Assembly (NCBI GenBank): GCA_905193145.1
Contig: CAJJNP010000062.1
Span: 1 to 16,479, forward strand
Length of the DNA stretch: 16,479 nucleotides
Direction of reading: 5' to 3'
Source: an uncultured Odoribacter sp.
GTDB lineage: Bacteria; Bacteroidota; Bacteroidia; Bacteroidales; Marinifilaceae
Shown in pieces: positions 9,117-16,479 of this stretch; the first letter of the stretch is position 1; the number at the start of each line of letters is the position of its first letter. The position numbers and the translations under genes are program-made. The notes under the pieces were generated by a model that did not search any database, was not told where the DNA came from, and worked only from the letters and a program-made list of their open reading frames with translations.

Positions 9117-10577
9117 ATGAAAAATTTATTATCGATAAGTTCTTGTGTTGCATTTGCCGGATTGACATCTTGTGCAGGAGGTTCAACTTCTGAAAAGCAG
9201 ATAACTCCCAATATCATATATATTTTAGCCGATGATTTAGGGTATGGGGATATTGGTATTTTGGGTCAAAAAATTATCAAAACACCTAATATTGACAAGC
9301 TGGCTTCTGATGGTATGATTTTTACTAACCACTATTCAGGAGCACCGGTTTCCGGACCATCCAGATGTATACTGATGACCGGAAAACATTCGGGACATAG
9401 CAGTATCCGTGGTAATAAAAGTATTGCCGGAGTGGGAGTGGCCCCCATCAACAATAATGATATTACTCTGCCGGAAGCTATCAAGAATCAGACAAATTAT
9501 GTCACAGGTATGTGTGGACGTTGGCATTTAGGAGGTGAATTGACCAATCAAACTCCTTACCATCGTGGTTTTGATTATCATTTTGGCAAATTGAGTGCAG
9601 ATTTTCCAAATCATTATGGGGTATTTATAGATTCTTTGTGGGACCAGAATGGAATACATATACCCTATGATAAGTATTCCAAAAAGAATATTGAGCCTAT
9701 GTATGAAAATGGGAAATATTACAATCTTACTGAAGAAGAAAATAGTCATCGGCCAATAAATATGGATAGGTTGGTGACTGATAAGGCCAAGAATTTCATA
9801 AAGAGTAATAAAGATAATCCGTTCTTTTTATATGTGGCTTATTCTCTGATGCATGCTCCGATGGAATATCATGCTGATATGCCGATAGAGGCGAATGATT
9901 GGCCCAAAGAGGAAAGGGCTTTCGCTTCTATGTTGATGAGTCTTGATAAATATGTTGGGGAAATAGTAGCTCAGGTGGATGAACTTGGTTTAGGCGAGAA
10001 TACGTTAATTGTATTTACCAGTGATAATGGGGCACACAATGAAGGTGGGCATGATTATCGCTTCTTCCACTCGACTGGTGACTATAGAGGATTTAAGCGT
10101 GATTTGTATGATGGAGGAATGCATACACCTATGCTCGTGCGCTGGACAGGAACTATTCCAGAGGGATCGCAGACGAATCTTTTGTCCGCTTTTTGGGATG
10201 TCATGCCTACTATTTGTGAATTGGCTGGTGCTCCTATTCCGGAACAAACAGATGGGATTTCTTTTGCTCCGACATTGTGTGGTAAAACTCAGGAAAAAGT
10301 TCATGATTATTTATATTGGGAATTTAACGAGCGTTCGGAACGTGTAAAACCGAGACATGAATATAAACAGGCTGTGGTATTTGATAATTGGAAAGTTGTC
10401 AAATATATTGATGCCGATAAGATTGAAGTGTACCAATTGGACAAAGACCGTTCGGAATCTAATGATGTGGCCAAAGAGCAACCTGAAATAATCGAGAAAG
10501 CTTTGCGTTATATGGAAGAGTCTCATCAACAAAATCCGATATTTCCATTGACTAAAGAAGAACGGAATATCAATTAA
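9117..10577 (+). CDS. Lipoprotein serine-type S1 sulfatase B
   Basis: This 486-residue arylsulfatase-like enzyme carries a lipoprotein signal (GLTSC, Cys19), so it is membrane-anchored and perhaps surface-exposed, unlike sulfatases A and C. Active-site motifs are LADDLGYGD (Asp39/40), SGPSRCILMTG (Ser79 as formylglycine precursor), GRWHLGG (Arg135, His137), MHAP (His246), TSDNGAH (Asp303/Asn304) and RGFKRDLYDGG (Lys327). Position 135 is Lys in the canonical GKWHLG motif, and here the codon is CGT for Arg. The enzyme is probably still active because charge is kept, but sulfate binding may be altered. The segment KHSGHSSIRGN after the active site is typical of arylsulfatase A-like members. The ATG at 9117 is preferred over GTG at 9114. 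It lies 7 bases after the GH36 gene and 11 bases before the first paralogue. The target sulfate position is unknown. Confidence 0.93.
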   Translation: MKNLLSISSCVAFAGLTSCAGGSTSEKQITPNIIYILADDLGYGDIGILGQKIIKTPNIDKLASDGMIFTNHYSGAPVSGPSRCILMTGKHSGHSSIRGNKSIAGVGVAPINNNDITLPEAIKNQTNYVTGMCGRWHLGGELTNQTPYHRGFDYHFGKLSADFPNHYGVFIDSLWDQNGIHIPYDKYSKKNIEPMYENGKYYNLTEEENSHRPINMDRLVTDKAKNFIKSNKDNPFFLYVAYSLMHAPMEYHADMPIEANDWPKEERAFASMLMSLDKYVGEIVAQVDELGLGENTLIVFTSDNGAHNEGGHDYRFFHSTGDYRGFKRDLYDGGMHTPMLVRWTGTIPEGSQTNLLSAFWDVMPTICELAGAPIPEQTDGISFAPTLCGKTQEKVHDYLYWEFNERSERVKPRHEYKQAVVFDNWKVVKYIDADKIEVYQLDKDRSESNDVAKEQPEIIEKALRYMEESHQQNPIFPLTKEERNIN

Positions 10578-10588
10578 AAGAAGATGTC

Positions 10589-11653
10589 ATGAAAAAGACA
10601 ATATTTGCATTAATTATTTGCCTATGTTGCTTAAATAGCGTTTTTGCATTCAAGTATAGTAATACTCCTGCTGGAATGATTTATTTCGCCAGTCATGGTT
10701 ATGTTGAGAATAATGAAGTTTTAAATAATCCATATATTATTGGGGGATTGTATACAATGCATTGGTCTGTGATAGAGTCGGAGCAAGGTAAGTATAATTG
10801 GAAAGAGGTGGATGATTTTGTGAATCGCTGGACAAAGGCTGGAAAAAAGGTCGCTTTGCGTATCATGTGGTCAAGTAGTGGCTATTGGAGAAATCCAGTG
10901 GCTGGAAAGCCTACTCCGGCATGGGTATGGAAAGCTGGTGCCAAGTACGCTTATCATAAAGAGAGTAATACTGAATTAGCTTTATTTTGGGATCCGATAT
11001 TTAGAGAACATGCCATGAATTTTATGAAAGCTGTCAACAAACACTTTAAAAATAATAAGGAGATACTTTTTATCGATGTTACTCCAGGAGCAGAAACAAA
11101 TCCATATCGTTTTGGAACAATCAATAGAAAAGATCCTCAATTTAAAGAATCTTTTTCAAAAGTTCCGGCCAGTGATGGCCGGACTTACACAGAAGATTTG
11201 TGGACAGAAACAATTAAAAGCTGGATAAAGCAAACTGCCAAAGTAATGACTGATATCCCTTGTTTGGTAACGTTGAATCAAGGAAGTCTTTTTGGACGGA
11301 ATAATTTTCCGGTTTTCGGTCAAACAGCCGTGGATAATGGTATGTATGTCGGTCAAAACGGCATACACGAAAACAGCTATCAGGGAAATGATGCACTAAG
11401 AACTAAATTATTTAACCAATGGAAGAATAAGACTAAATTATTCTTTGAGATGGTTCATGCTGCAGAAACGCAAAACACAGGCTCTATGCAAGGAGTTATT
11501 GAAGCTGCCAAGCGCATAGATTGTGACTATTTGAATGTGTATCCTCAAGATGTACTTAAATCAACTGTAGGAACCTCCTGCTATAATACAAAATGGGATG
11601 AGGCTCTAAAAAATGGCTATAATTATTTCTCATCTAAAGCGAAAGACAAATGA
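10589..11653 (+). CDS. Secreted (beta/alpha)8-type glycoside hydrolase-like protein, paralogue 1 of 3
   Basis: The 354-residue product has a signal peptide ending at SVFA (residue 20). The body looks like a single TIM barrel of the GH-A/GH42-like kind: a first strand GMIYFAS, then W.VIE...GKYNW (59-71) followed by KKVALRIMW, the pattern seen around strands 2-3 in such hydrolases. Candidate catalytic residues are Glu169 in FIDVTPGAETNPY (predicted strand 4, acid/base) and Glu287 in KLFFEM (predicted strand 7, nucleophile). The conserved YVGQNG (253-258) and DYLNVY (313-318) probably also line the cleft. The residue before Glu169 is Ala, not the Asn usual in clan GH-A. In the gapless block from NPYIIG to LFWDPI it matches paralogue 3 at 49 of 91 positions and paralogue 2 at 48 of 91. 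No CAZy family could be named. Its stop overlaps the next ATG (ATGA). Confidence 0.72.
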   Translation: MKKTIFALIICLCCLNSVFAFKYSNTPAGMIYFASHGYVENNEVLNNPYIIGGLYTMHWSVIESEQGKYNWKEVDDFVNRWTKAGKKVALRIMWSSSGYWRNPVAGKPTPAWVWKAGAKYAYHKESNTELALFWDPIFREHAMNFMKAVNKHFKNNKEILFIDVTPGAETNPYRFGTINRKDPQFKESFSKVPASDGRTYTEDLWTETIKSWIKQTAKVMTDIPCLVTLNQGSLFGRNNFPVFGQTAVDNGMYVGQNGIHENSYQGNDALRTKLFNQWKNKTKLFFEMVHAAETQNTGSMQGVIEAAKRIDCDYLNVYPQDVLKSTVGTSCYNTKWDEALKNGYNYFSSKAKDK

Positions 11654-12738
11654 TAAGAATAATCCTTTTTTTATTATGTGTTGTTATGGGGAGTGTTTCA
11701 TGTACCGGAAATACGCCACCTAAGACTTCTCCTTCTATTAAGAATCAGACAAATACGAATGGGGGACTGATTTATTTCGCATCGAAACAACATCGAGACG
11801 ATTTGGCTATACAAAATCCTTATATTGTGGGGGCGCTTTACACTATTTATTGGAGTGAATTGGAAAAGAGTAAAGGAGAATATGATTGGAGCGAGTTGGA
11901 TGAATTTTTCAAGAAATGGTCGGCCGGAGGTAAAAAAGTAGCTATACGGGTGATATGGATATCTACAGGACTGTGGCCACATGAAGTGGCGCGTCATCCA
12001 TCTCCAGACTGGCTTTGGAAGGAAGGGGCCAAGTATTATTATGATGAAAAGACTCAAACGGAGATACCGTTATTTTGGGATCCTATATATAATAAACATG
12101 CTCTTCGTCTAATGCAAGCTATTTATGATCGTTATGGGAAAGATCCGAATTTGTTATTTGTATCGGCAACACCTGGATATGAAACATTTCCTTGTCATCC
12201 TAAGACCGGTAGTGTAAGCACTAATTTCTTTGAAGATTTTTCAAAAGTCAGAGATAGTCAAGGGCGGGCTTATTCACCGGAATTATGGAAAAGTACTGTC
12301 AAGAATTGGATATCATCTATTTCTGCGATGTATAGCGATGTACTTACTTTTGTTTCACTTAATCGGGGGGGGCTGTTTCCTGAAGAAGATTATTTTCAGT
12401 TATTTGGTGAATATTCTGTAGAGTGTCATGTGATGGTTGGGCAGAATGGAATAAAAGCTTCAAGTTACCAGAATCAAAATGGTGGGCGTTATAAGCTATT
12501 TAGACAATGGAAACAGCAGGTTCCTGTTTTCCAAGAGATGGCATTGGCTTCTGGTAATATAGAAAGACAGGTCGGTTCCTTAATGGGAGTAATGGAAGCG
12601 GCAGTAAGAATAGACGCAGACTATTTGAATGTTTATGCCGTCGACGTTCTTAAAGGGACAAAAGGATATAAAGATTATGATCCGTCTTATGAACAAGCTC
12701 TTAAGTTCGGATATGAAAAATTACAATTAAAAAAATGA
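11650..12738 (+). CDS. Lipoprotein glycoside hydrolase-like protein, paralogue 2 of 3
   Basis: The 362-residue product belongs to the same family as its two neighbours but has a lipobox (GSVSC, Cys18) and a polar Ser/Thr/Pro/Asn-rich linker (about 19-38), so it is membrane-anchored and may work at the surface. The barrel starts at GGLIYFAS (38-45). Candidate catalytic residues are Glu178 in SATPGYETFP and Glu296 in VPVFQEMA; VMVGQNG (261-267) and DYLNVY (324-329) are conserved. It is the most distinct copy around the active site: Tyr precedes the strand-4 Glu, and the NPYRF that follows in copies 1 and 3 is replaced by FPCHP. The strand-7 motif is FQEM instead of FFEM. This suggests a different subsite or substrate. 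It starts and ends with ATGA overlaps, so translation of all three copies is probably coupled. Function beyond a probable glycoside hydrolase is unknown. Confidence 0.72.
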   Translation: MIRIILFLLCVVMGSVSCTGNTPPKTSPSIKNQTNTNGGLIYFASKQHRDDLAIQNPYIVGALYTIYWSELEKSKGEYDWSELDEFFKKWSAGGKKVAIRVIWISTGLWPHEVARHPSPDWLWKEGAKYYYDEKTQTEIPLFWDPIYNKHALRLMQAIYDRYGKDPNLLFVSATPGYETFPCHPKTGSVSTNFFEDFSKVRDSQGRAYSPELWKSTVKNWISSISAMYSDVLTFVSLNRGGLFPEEDYFQLFGEYSVECHVMVGQNGIKASSYQNQNGGRYKLFRQWKQQVPVFQEMALASGNIERQVGSLMGVMEAAVRIDADYLNVYAVDVLKGTKGYKDYDPSYEQALKFGYEKLQLKK

Positions 12739-13799
12739 TAATTATGCAGGTAAAAAACATTTATCTATTACTGGCTCTTTTATTTTGCTTTTTTTTAAGA
12801 ATGAACGCTCAAAAAACGGATTATAGCAAGGGACTGCTTTATTTTGCCAGCTATGAAAGCTCTGAGGATGATTTGGTAAAAAAGAATCCATATATCATAG
12901 GAGCTGTCAGAACTATAAAATGGGCAAATATAGAGAAAAAGGATGGTGTATATGATTGGAGTTCGATAGATCAGTTTATAGCATCGTGGGCGAAATACAA
13001 AAAGAAAGTAGTATTGAGAATGCAGTGGGTAACAAGTGGCTACTGGAAAGATCCGATGTCTAAAACACCGACTCCCGAATGGGTTTGGGAAAAAGGAGCT
13101 AAATATGCGTTTCATGCTCCCAGCCAGACGGAAATACCATTATTTTGGGATCCGATATACCAACATTATGCTTTACGATTTTTATCTAAAATAGCAGAAC
13201 GATACGATAATAATCCAAATATTCTCTTTATTGACATCACTCCGGGAGCTGAAACTAATCCATACCGTTTTCGTTCTATCAATAAAAAGGATCCGGATTT
13301 TAAAAAGGTGTTCATGAATATCGAGTCGAGCAACGGATGTAAGTACAGTGAGGATTTGTGGAAAGAGACTGTTTTAGAATGGTTACCTAAAGCTTCTGGT
13401 CTATTTAAAAAATTACCGACTGAAGTGGCATTAAATAAGGGCTCTTTATTTGATAATAATAATTTTGAGCTGTTTGGAAATCGGGCTGTTGAATGTGGAA
13501 TGTATATTGGACAAAATGGACTTTCGGGCAATCGATACTCCGAAAAGGAATCCGCTAAGGTACAGCTACTGTCATCGTGGGCAAAAAAAACAAAGATCTT
13601 TTTTGAGATGGTCGGTGCGACATCCAAAGATGTAGGATCCCTTAAAGAAATAATGGATGCCGCATTCCGTGGAAAATGTTCTTATTTGAATGTCTATGCC
13701 AAAGACGTTTTAAAAGGTACTAAGGGATTTCCTGAATATGATAATACCTATGAGGAAGCTCTTGAATATGGAAACTCTTTATTAAAGGAATCTTATTAA
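12735..13799 (+). CDS. Secreted glycoside hydrolase-like protein, paralogue 3 of 3
   Basis: The 354-residue product has a signal peptide ending near RMNAQ (residue 26). It is closest in active-site pattern to copy 1. Candidate catalytic residues are Glu173 in FIDITPGAETNPYRF and Glu291 in KIFFEMVGA; MYIGQNG (256-262) and SYLNVY (316-321) are shared. In the gapless block from NPYIIG to LFWDPI it matches copy 1 at 49 of 91 residues and copy 2 at 45 of 91, so the duplications are old rather than recent. The ATG at 12735 is chosen because it repeats the ATGA overlap seen at the previous junction; ATG 12744 is also plausible and gives a more typical short, positively charged signal peptide start. 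The protein is probably periplasmic. A family name and substrate cannot be given; a galactan-active hydrolase is a guess from the neighbours. Confidence 0.72.
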   Translation: MIIMQVKNIYLLLALLFCFFLRMNAQKTDYSKGLLYFASYESSEDDLVKKNPYIIGAVRTIKWANIEKKDGVYDWSSIDQFIASWAKYKKKVVLRMQWVTSGYWKDPMSKTPTPEWVWEKGAKYAFHAPSQTEIPLFWDPIYQHYALRFLSKIAERYDNNPNILFIDITPGAETNPYRFRSINKKDPDFKKVFMNIESSNGCKYSEDLWKETVLEWLPKASGLFKKLPTEVALNKGSLFDNNNFELFGNRAVECGMYIGQNGLSGNRYSEKESAKVQLLSSWAKKTKIFFEMVGATSKDVGSLKEIMDAAFRGKCSYLNVYAKDVLKGTKGFPEYDNTYEEALEYGNSLLKESY

Positions 13800-13811
13800 T
13801 ATGAACGAGAA

Positions 13812-15302
13812 ATGAATAAATTTTTAACTTTGACAGCCACTTCATTGGCTGCATTGCAAATGCAAGTTGTGGCGCAGGAAACACGCCCCAATATTATATA
13901 TATTATGTCTGATGATCACGCTTTACAGGCTATAAGTGCTTATGGAAGCAGGCTGGCTAAAGTATTACCAACACCTAATCTCGATAGAATTGCAAATGAA
14001 GGGATTCGCATGGATAATTGTTGCGTTACCAATTCTATCAGTGCTCCGAGCCGGGCTTGTATTATGACTGGTCAATATAGTCATAAAAATGGTGTATATA
14101 CATTGGATGACGGTCTGTTACCAACGCATGACAATTTTGCTAAAGAGATGCAAAAAGGTGGATATCAGACAGCTATTATCGGGAAGTGGCATCTGAAATA
14201 CGAACCTGCAGGTTTTGATTACTATAATGTGTTACCAGGACAAGGTCGTTACAAGAATCCTGTTTTGATTTCCAAAGAAGAACGGAAAGGAAACACATGC
14301 CCTTTTGATAAAACTCCCGGCAAAATCTATCAAGGACATTCTACGGATGTGATAGCGTCTCAGGCTATAAATTGGATGAAAGAGCATAAAGATGATAATC
14401 AGCCATTTATGTTGATGTGTCATTTCAAGGCCCCTCATAGAAGTTGGGAATATGCAGAACGTTTTTCAGATTTATTGAAAGATGTGGAAATTCCGGAACC
14501 GGAAAATATGTTTGATACTTATGAAGGAAGGGCTTATTACACTAAGTTACAGACAATGAGTTTGGAAGACATGAATGAAAAGGACATGAAATGTGAATTA
14601 CCGGCTAACTTGTCAAGAGATGAATTTCGAAAATGGGCATATCAACGTTATATGAAAGATTATTTACGGTGTATAGCAGGAATTGATGAGAATGTTGGGC
14701 GTATTTTGAAATTCTTAGACGAGAACGGACTTGCTCAAAATACCGTTATTGTTTATACTTCAGATCAGGGCTTTTATTTAGGAGAGCATGGATGGTTTGA
14801 TAAACGATATATGCAAAAAGAGAGTTTAAATATGCCGTTGTTAATACGTTATCCCAATGAGATAAAGCCGGGTAGTACCAATAAGAGTATCATTATCAAT
14901 GCCGATTTTGCTCCTACTTTATTGGATTATGCAGGAATTTCAAAACCGAGCTATATGCAGGGTGAAAGTTTCAGAAGTATTTTGAAAAACGGAAAAGAAC
15001 CTAAAGGATGGCGTGATGCAATGTATTACCGATACTGGATGCATGGTGACCAACATCATCATACTGTAGCACATTATGGTATTTGCACTGAACGGTATAA
15101 ACTTATTTATTATTATGGTAAGACATTGAACAAGAAAGGAACTCACGAAATGCCTTATACTCCCGATTGGGAACTTTTTGATATGAAACGCGATCCGCAA
15201 GAAATGAGAAACTTCTATAATGATAAACGTTATCGGAAAGTAGTCGCTGACTTAAAGGAGAAGCTATATCAATTGAAAAGTGCTTATCAAGATAATGAAT
15301 AA
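13812..15302 (+). CDS. Secreted serine-type S1 sulfatase C
   Basis: This 496-residue sulfatase has a signal peptide ending near MQVVAQ (residue 22). Motifs are MSDDHALQAI (metal Asp34/35), SAPSRACIMTG (Ser77 as formylglycine precursor), GKWHLK (Lys125, His127), KAPHR (His209), TSDQGFYLGEHGWFDKR (Asp318, Gln319, His326, Lys331). Gln in place of the Asn of SDNG, and the HGWFDK segment, place it in the branch with iduronate-2-sulfatase-like and so-called mucin-desulfating or N-acetylglucosamine-6-sulfatase-like proteins, clearly apart from sulfatases A and B. That likeness does not fix the substrate. It starts 12 bases after copy 3 of the hydrolase array, and its stop is 9 bases before the alpha-galactosidase start. 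It probably acts in the periplasm on oligosaccharides and needs maturation by an enzyme encoded elsewhere. Confidence 0.94.
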   Translation: MNKFLTLTATSLAALQMQVVAQETRPNIIYIMSDDHALQAISAYGSRLAKVLPTPNLDRIANEGIRMDNCCVTNSISAPSRACIMTGQYSHKNGVYTLDDGLLPTHDNFAKEMQKGGYQTAIIGKWHLKYEPAGFDYYNVLPGQGRYKNPVLISKEERKGNTCPFDKTPGKIYQGHSTDVIASQAINWMKEHKDDNQPFMLMCHFKAPHRSWEYAERFSDLLKDVEIPEPENMFDTYEGRAYYTKLQTMSLEDMNEKDMKCELPANLSRDEFRKWAYQRYMKDYLRCIAGIDENVGRILKFLDENGLAQNTVIVYTSDQGFYLGEHGWFDKRYMQKESLNMPLLIRYPNEIKPGSTNKSIIINADFAPTLLDYAGISKPSYMQGESFRSILKNGKEPKGWRDAMYYRYWMHGDQHHHTVAHYGICTERYKLIYYYGKTLNKKGTHEMPYTPDWELFDMKRDPQEMRNFYNDKRYRKVVADLKEKLYQLKSAYQDNE

Positions 15303-15311
15303 TATAAATCG

Positions 15312-16479
15312 ATGAGAATGAAGAAATTATTTTTAATATTTTATCTTGTATCTTGCACATTAGCTCATGCACAGGTAGTAAAAAATAATTTGTCAATAAA
15401 TACGGAGAATACTTGTATGGTATTTTCCGTTACTACTGACGATGAGGTAATTTACAGGTATTATGGTAATAAGCTTCGAAACTTGGATGCCTTTTCTTAC
15501 GAGTTGCGTAAGAATCCTCATCAGCCATTTCCAGCTTTATATCCTACATTTGGGGGGACTACCTCTATAAATCCTGCACTTAAGCTTACTCATGGGGATG
15601 GAATAATGGCATCTGAATTGAAATTTTCCGGTATTCGGACAATTCCTGTTAGTTCGGATGTTGTCGAAACTATAATTGAGTTAAAGGATAAATTATATGA
15701 TATAAATGTCTCTCTTCATTTTAAGGCATATCAAAAAGAGGATATTATAACTCAATATGTCACGATAAAGCATCACGAGAATAAAAGTATAAAAATTGAA
15801 AATATTGCTTCCGGCTATCTAAATCTTCATGCGGATCATTATTATCTAAGTCATTTTGCCGGTGCTTGGGCCAATGAAATGCTATTAGAAGAGGAATTAC
15901 TAACCCATGGGATTAAATCCATAGAGAGTACTAAAGGAGTACGAACGGCACAGACTGAAAATTCGTCTTTTTTAATTAGCATAGATAAAAAGGCGGATGA
16001 GTATTCAGGTGAGGTGTATGCTGGTGCATTGGCATGGTCTGGGAATTATAAACTGTCTTTTCAAGTATCGGAAACTGGAAATTTGGATATAGTTGTAGGT
16101 ATGAATCCATTTGCTTCCTCATTTATTTTAGAACCGGGAGAAGAAATTAAGACTCCTGAAATAATATGGTCTTATAGCTCTATTGGCAAAAATCGCATTT
16201 CTCAGAATTTCCATAATTGGAGTAGGCGTTATGCATTAGCACATGGTAACGATCTGCGTCCTATCGCTTTGAATAGTTGGGAAGGTGTATACATGAATTT
16301 TGATGAAAAGGATATTTTATCTTTAATAGATGATGCTGCGAATTTTGGGGTGGAGTTGTTTGTATTGGATGACGGTTGGTTTGGTGATAAGTATCCGCGG
16401 GATAAAGCTGATTCGGGATTGGGAGATTGGGTAGTAAATAAAAAGAAGTTACCTCATGGTATCGGTTATTTGGCTGATT
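15312..16479 (+). CDS. GH36 alpha-galactosidase, N-terminal part
   Basis: The gene is cut by the window end; 389 codons are visible out of an expected 700 or more. After a signal sequence comes the N-terminal beta-supersandwich domain typical of GH36 (about 25-290; for example FPALYPTFGG and ENIASGYLNL), then the start of the catalytic barrel: LNSWEGVYMNFDE (320-332), ELFVLDDGWFGDKY (348-361) and LGDWVVNKKKLPHG (370-383), all classical GH36 motifs. Nucleophile and acid/base lie beyond the edge. The enzyme should remove terminal alpha-galactose from oligosaccharides. The signal could be cut after AHAQ (residue 21) or act as a lipoprotein signal at Cys15 (LVSC), so location is uncertain. ATG 15312 (MRMKK) or 15318 (MKK) could be the start. 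It belongs to a different GH36 branch from the enzyme at 6956-9109. Confidence 0.93.
   Translation, partial: MRMKKLFLIFYLVSCTLAHAQVVKNNLSINTENTCMVFSVTTDDEVIYRYYGNKLRNLDAFSYELRKNPHQPFPALYPTFGGTTSINPALKLTHGDGIMASELKFSGIRTIPVSSDVVETIIELKDKLYDINVSLHFKAYQKEDIITQYVTIKHHENKSIKIENIASGYLNLHADHYYLSHFAGAWANEMLLEEELLTHGIKSIESTKGVRTAQTENSSFLISIDKKADEYSGEVYAGALAWSGNYKLSFQVSETGNLDIVVGMNPFASSFILEPGEEIKTPEIIWSYSSIGKNRISQNFHNWSRRYALAHGNDLRPIALNSWEGVYMNFDEKDILSLIDDAANFGVELFVLDDGWFGDKYPRDKADSGLGDWVVNKKKLPHGIGYLAD

Larger units (their letters stand above)
10589..13799 (+). repeat. Tandem array of three paralogous hydrolase genes
   Basis: Three genes of 1065, 1089 and 1065 bases lie in direct order with 4-base ATGA overlaps at both internal junctions. 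Pairwise identity in one 91-residue gapless block is about 49-54 percent. A 19-base stretch encoding LFWDPI is identical in copies 1 and 3 (10982-11000 and 13140-13158) and nearly so in copy 2. The array arose by duplication and divergence, and all three reading frames are intact. Confidence 0.9.

Noticed and set aside
11698..12057. Antisense open frame of 119 codons inside hydrolase copy 2
   Set aside because: Similar antisense frames occur in the other copies because the sense sequences are related. There is no sign of protein-like composition.
10982..13158. Identical 19-base stretches in copies 1 and 3 as possible recombination or inversion sites
   Set aside because: They encode the conserved LFWDPI in the same frame and orientation, so protein conservation and common descent explain them without a site-specific system.
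13166..13627. Long antisense open frame (153 codons) inside hydrolase copy 3
   Set aside because: It is fully covered by a well-supported gene on the other strand and has no family motif or signal; it is a by-product of codon usage.

Overview
The window is most likely from a gut-type Bacteroidales genome (Bacteroides, Phocaeicola or Parabacteroides). It is AT-rich, has a SusC/SusD pair divergent from a two-component sensor of hybrid (HTCS) type, carries TAnnTTTG-like promoter boxes in the divergent intergenic region, and has no strong Shine-Dalgarno sequences. It is one end of a polysaccharide utilisation locus (PUL). Both edges cut genes: the sensor at the left and an alpha-galactosidase at the right.

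Layout. The minus strand 1-441 holds the N-terminus of the HTCS sensor (signal peptide and two-bladed-propeller-type Reg_prop repeats). A 184-base divergent regulatory region (442-625) follows. On the plus strand ten genes run head to tail with gaps of at most 21 bases or with overlaps: susC (626-3829), susD (3851-5590), sulfatase A (5580-6950), a raffinose-synthase/Sip1-type GH36 protein (6956-9109), lipoprotein sulfatase B (9117-10577), three tandem paralogues of a roughly 355-residue secreted (beta/alpha)8-like hydrolase (10589-11653, 11650-12738, 12735-13799), sulfatase C (13812-15302), and a classical GH36 alpha-galactosidase (from 15312, cut at the window end). No promoter or terminator is evident between them, so a single transcript is inferred. 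No RNA genes, CRISPR, insertion sequences or attachment sites were seen.

How the parts should work together (inference). The HTCS senses an oligosaccharide in the periplasm and activates the operon. SusD and other lipoproteins (sulfatase B and the middle paralogue) could act at the cell surface, SusC imports oligosaccharides, and the non-lipidated enzymes finish the job in the periplasm. Three serine-type sulfatases plus two different GH36 branches point to a sulfated glycan with alpha-galactosyl residues. Candidates are a carrageenan-like or other sulfated galactan, or a sulfated host glycan; the sequence alone does not choose.

The most novel part is the triplicated enzyme family. Each copy has one conserved Glu after a predicted strand 4 and one after a predicted strand 7, as in clan GH-A retaining hydrolases, but the usual Asn-Glu is replaced by Ala-Glu or Tyr-Glu. 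I could not assign it to a named CAZy family. Other points worth a look are a Lys-to-Arg change in the GKWHLG sulfate-binding motif of sulfatase B and an RTSID variant of the acid/base motif in the raffinose-synthase-type protein.
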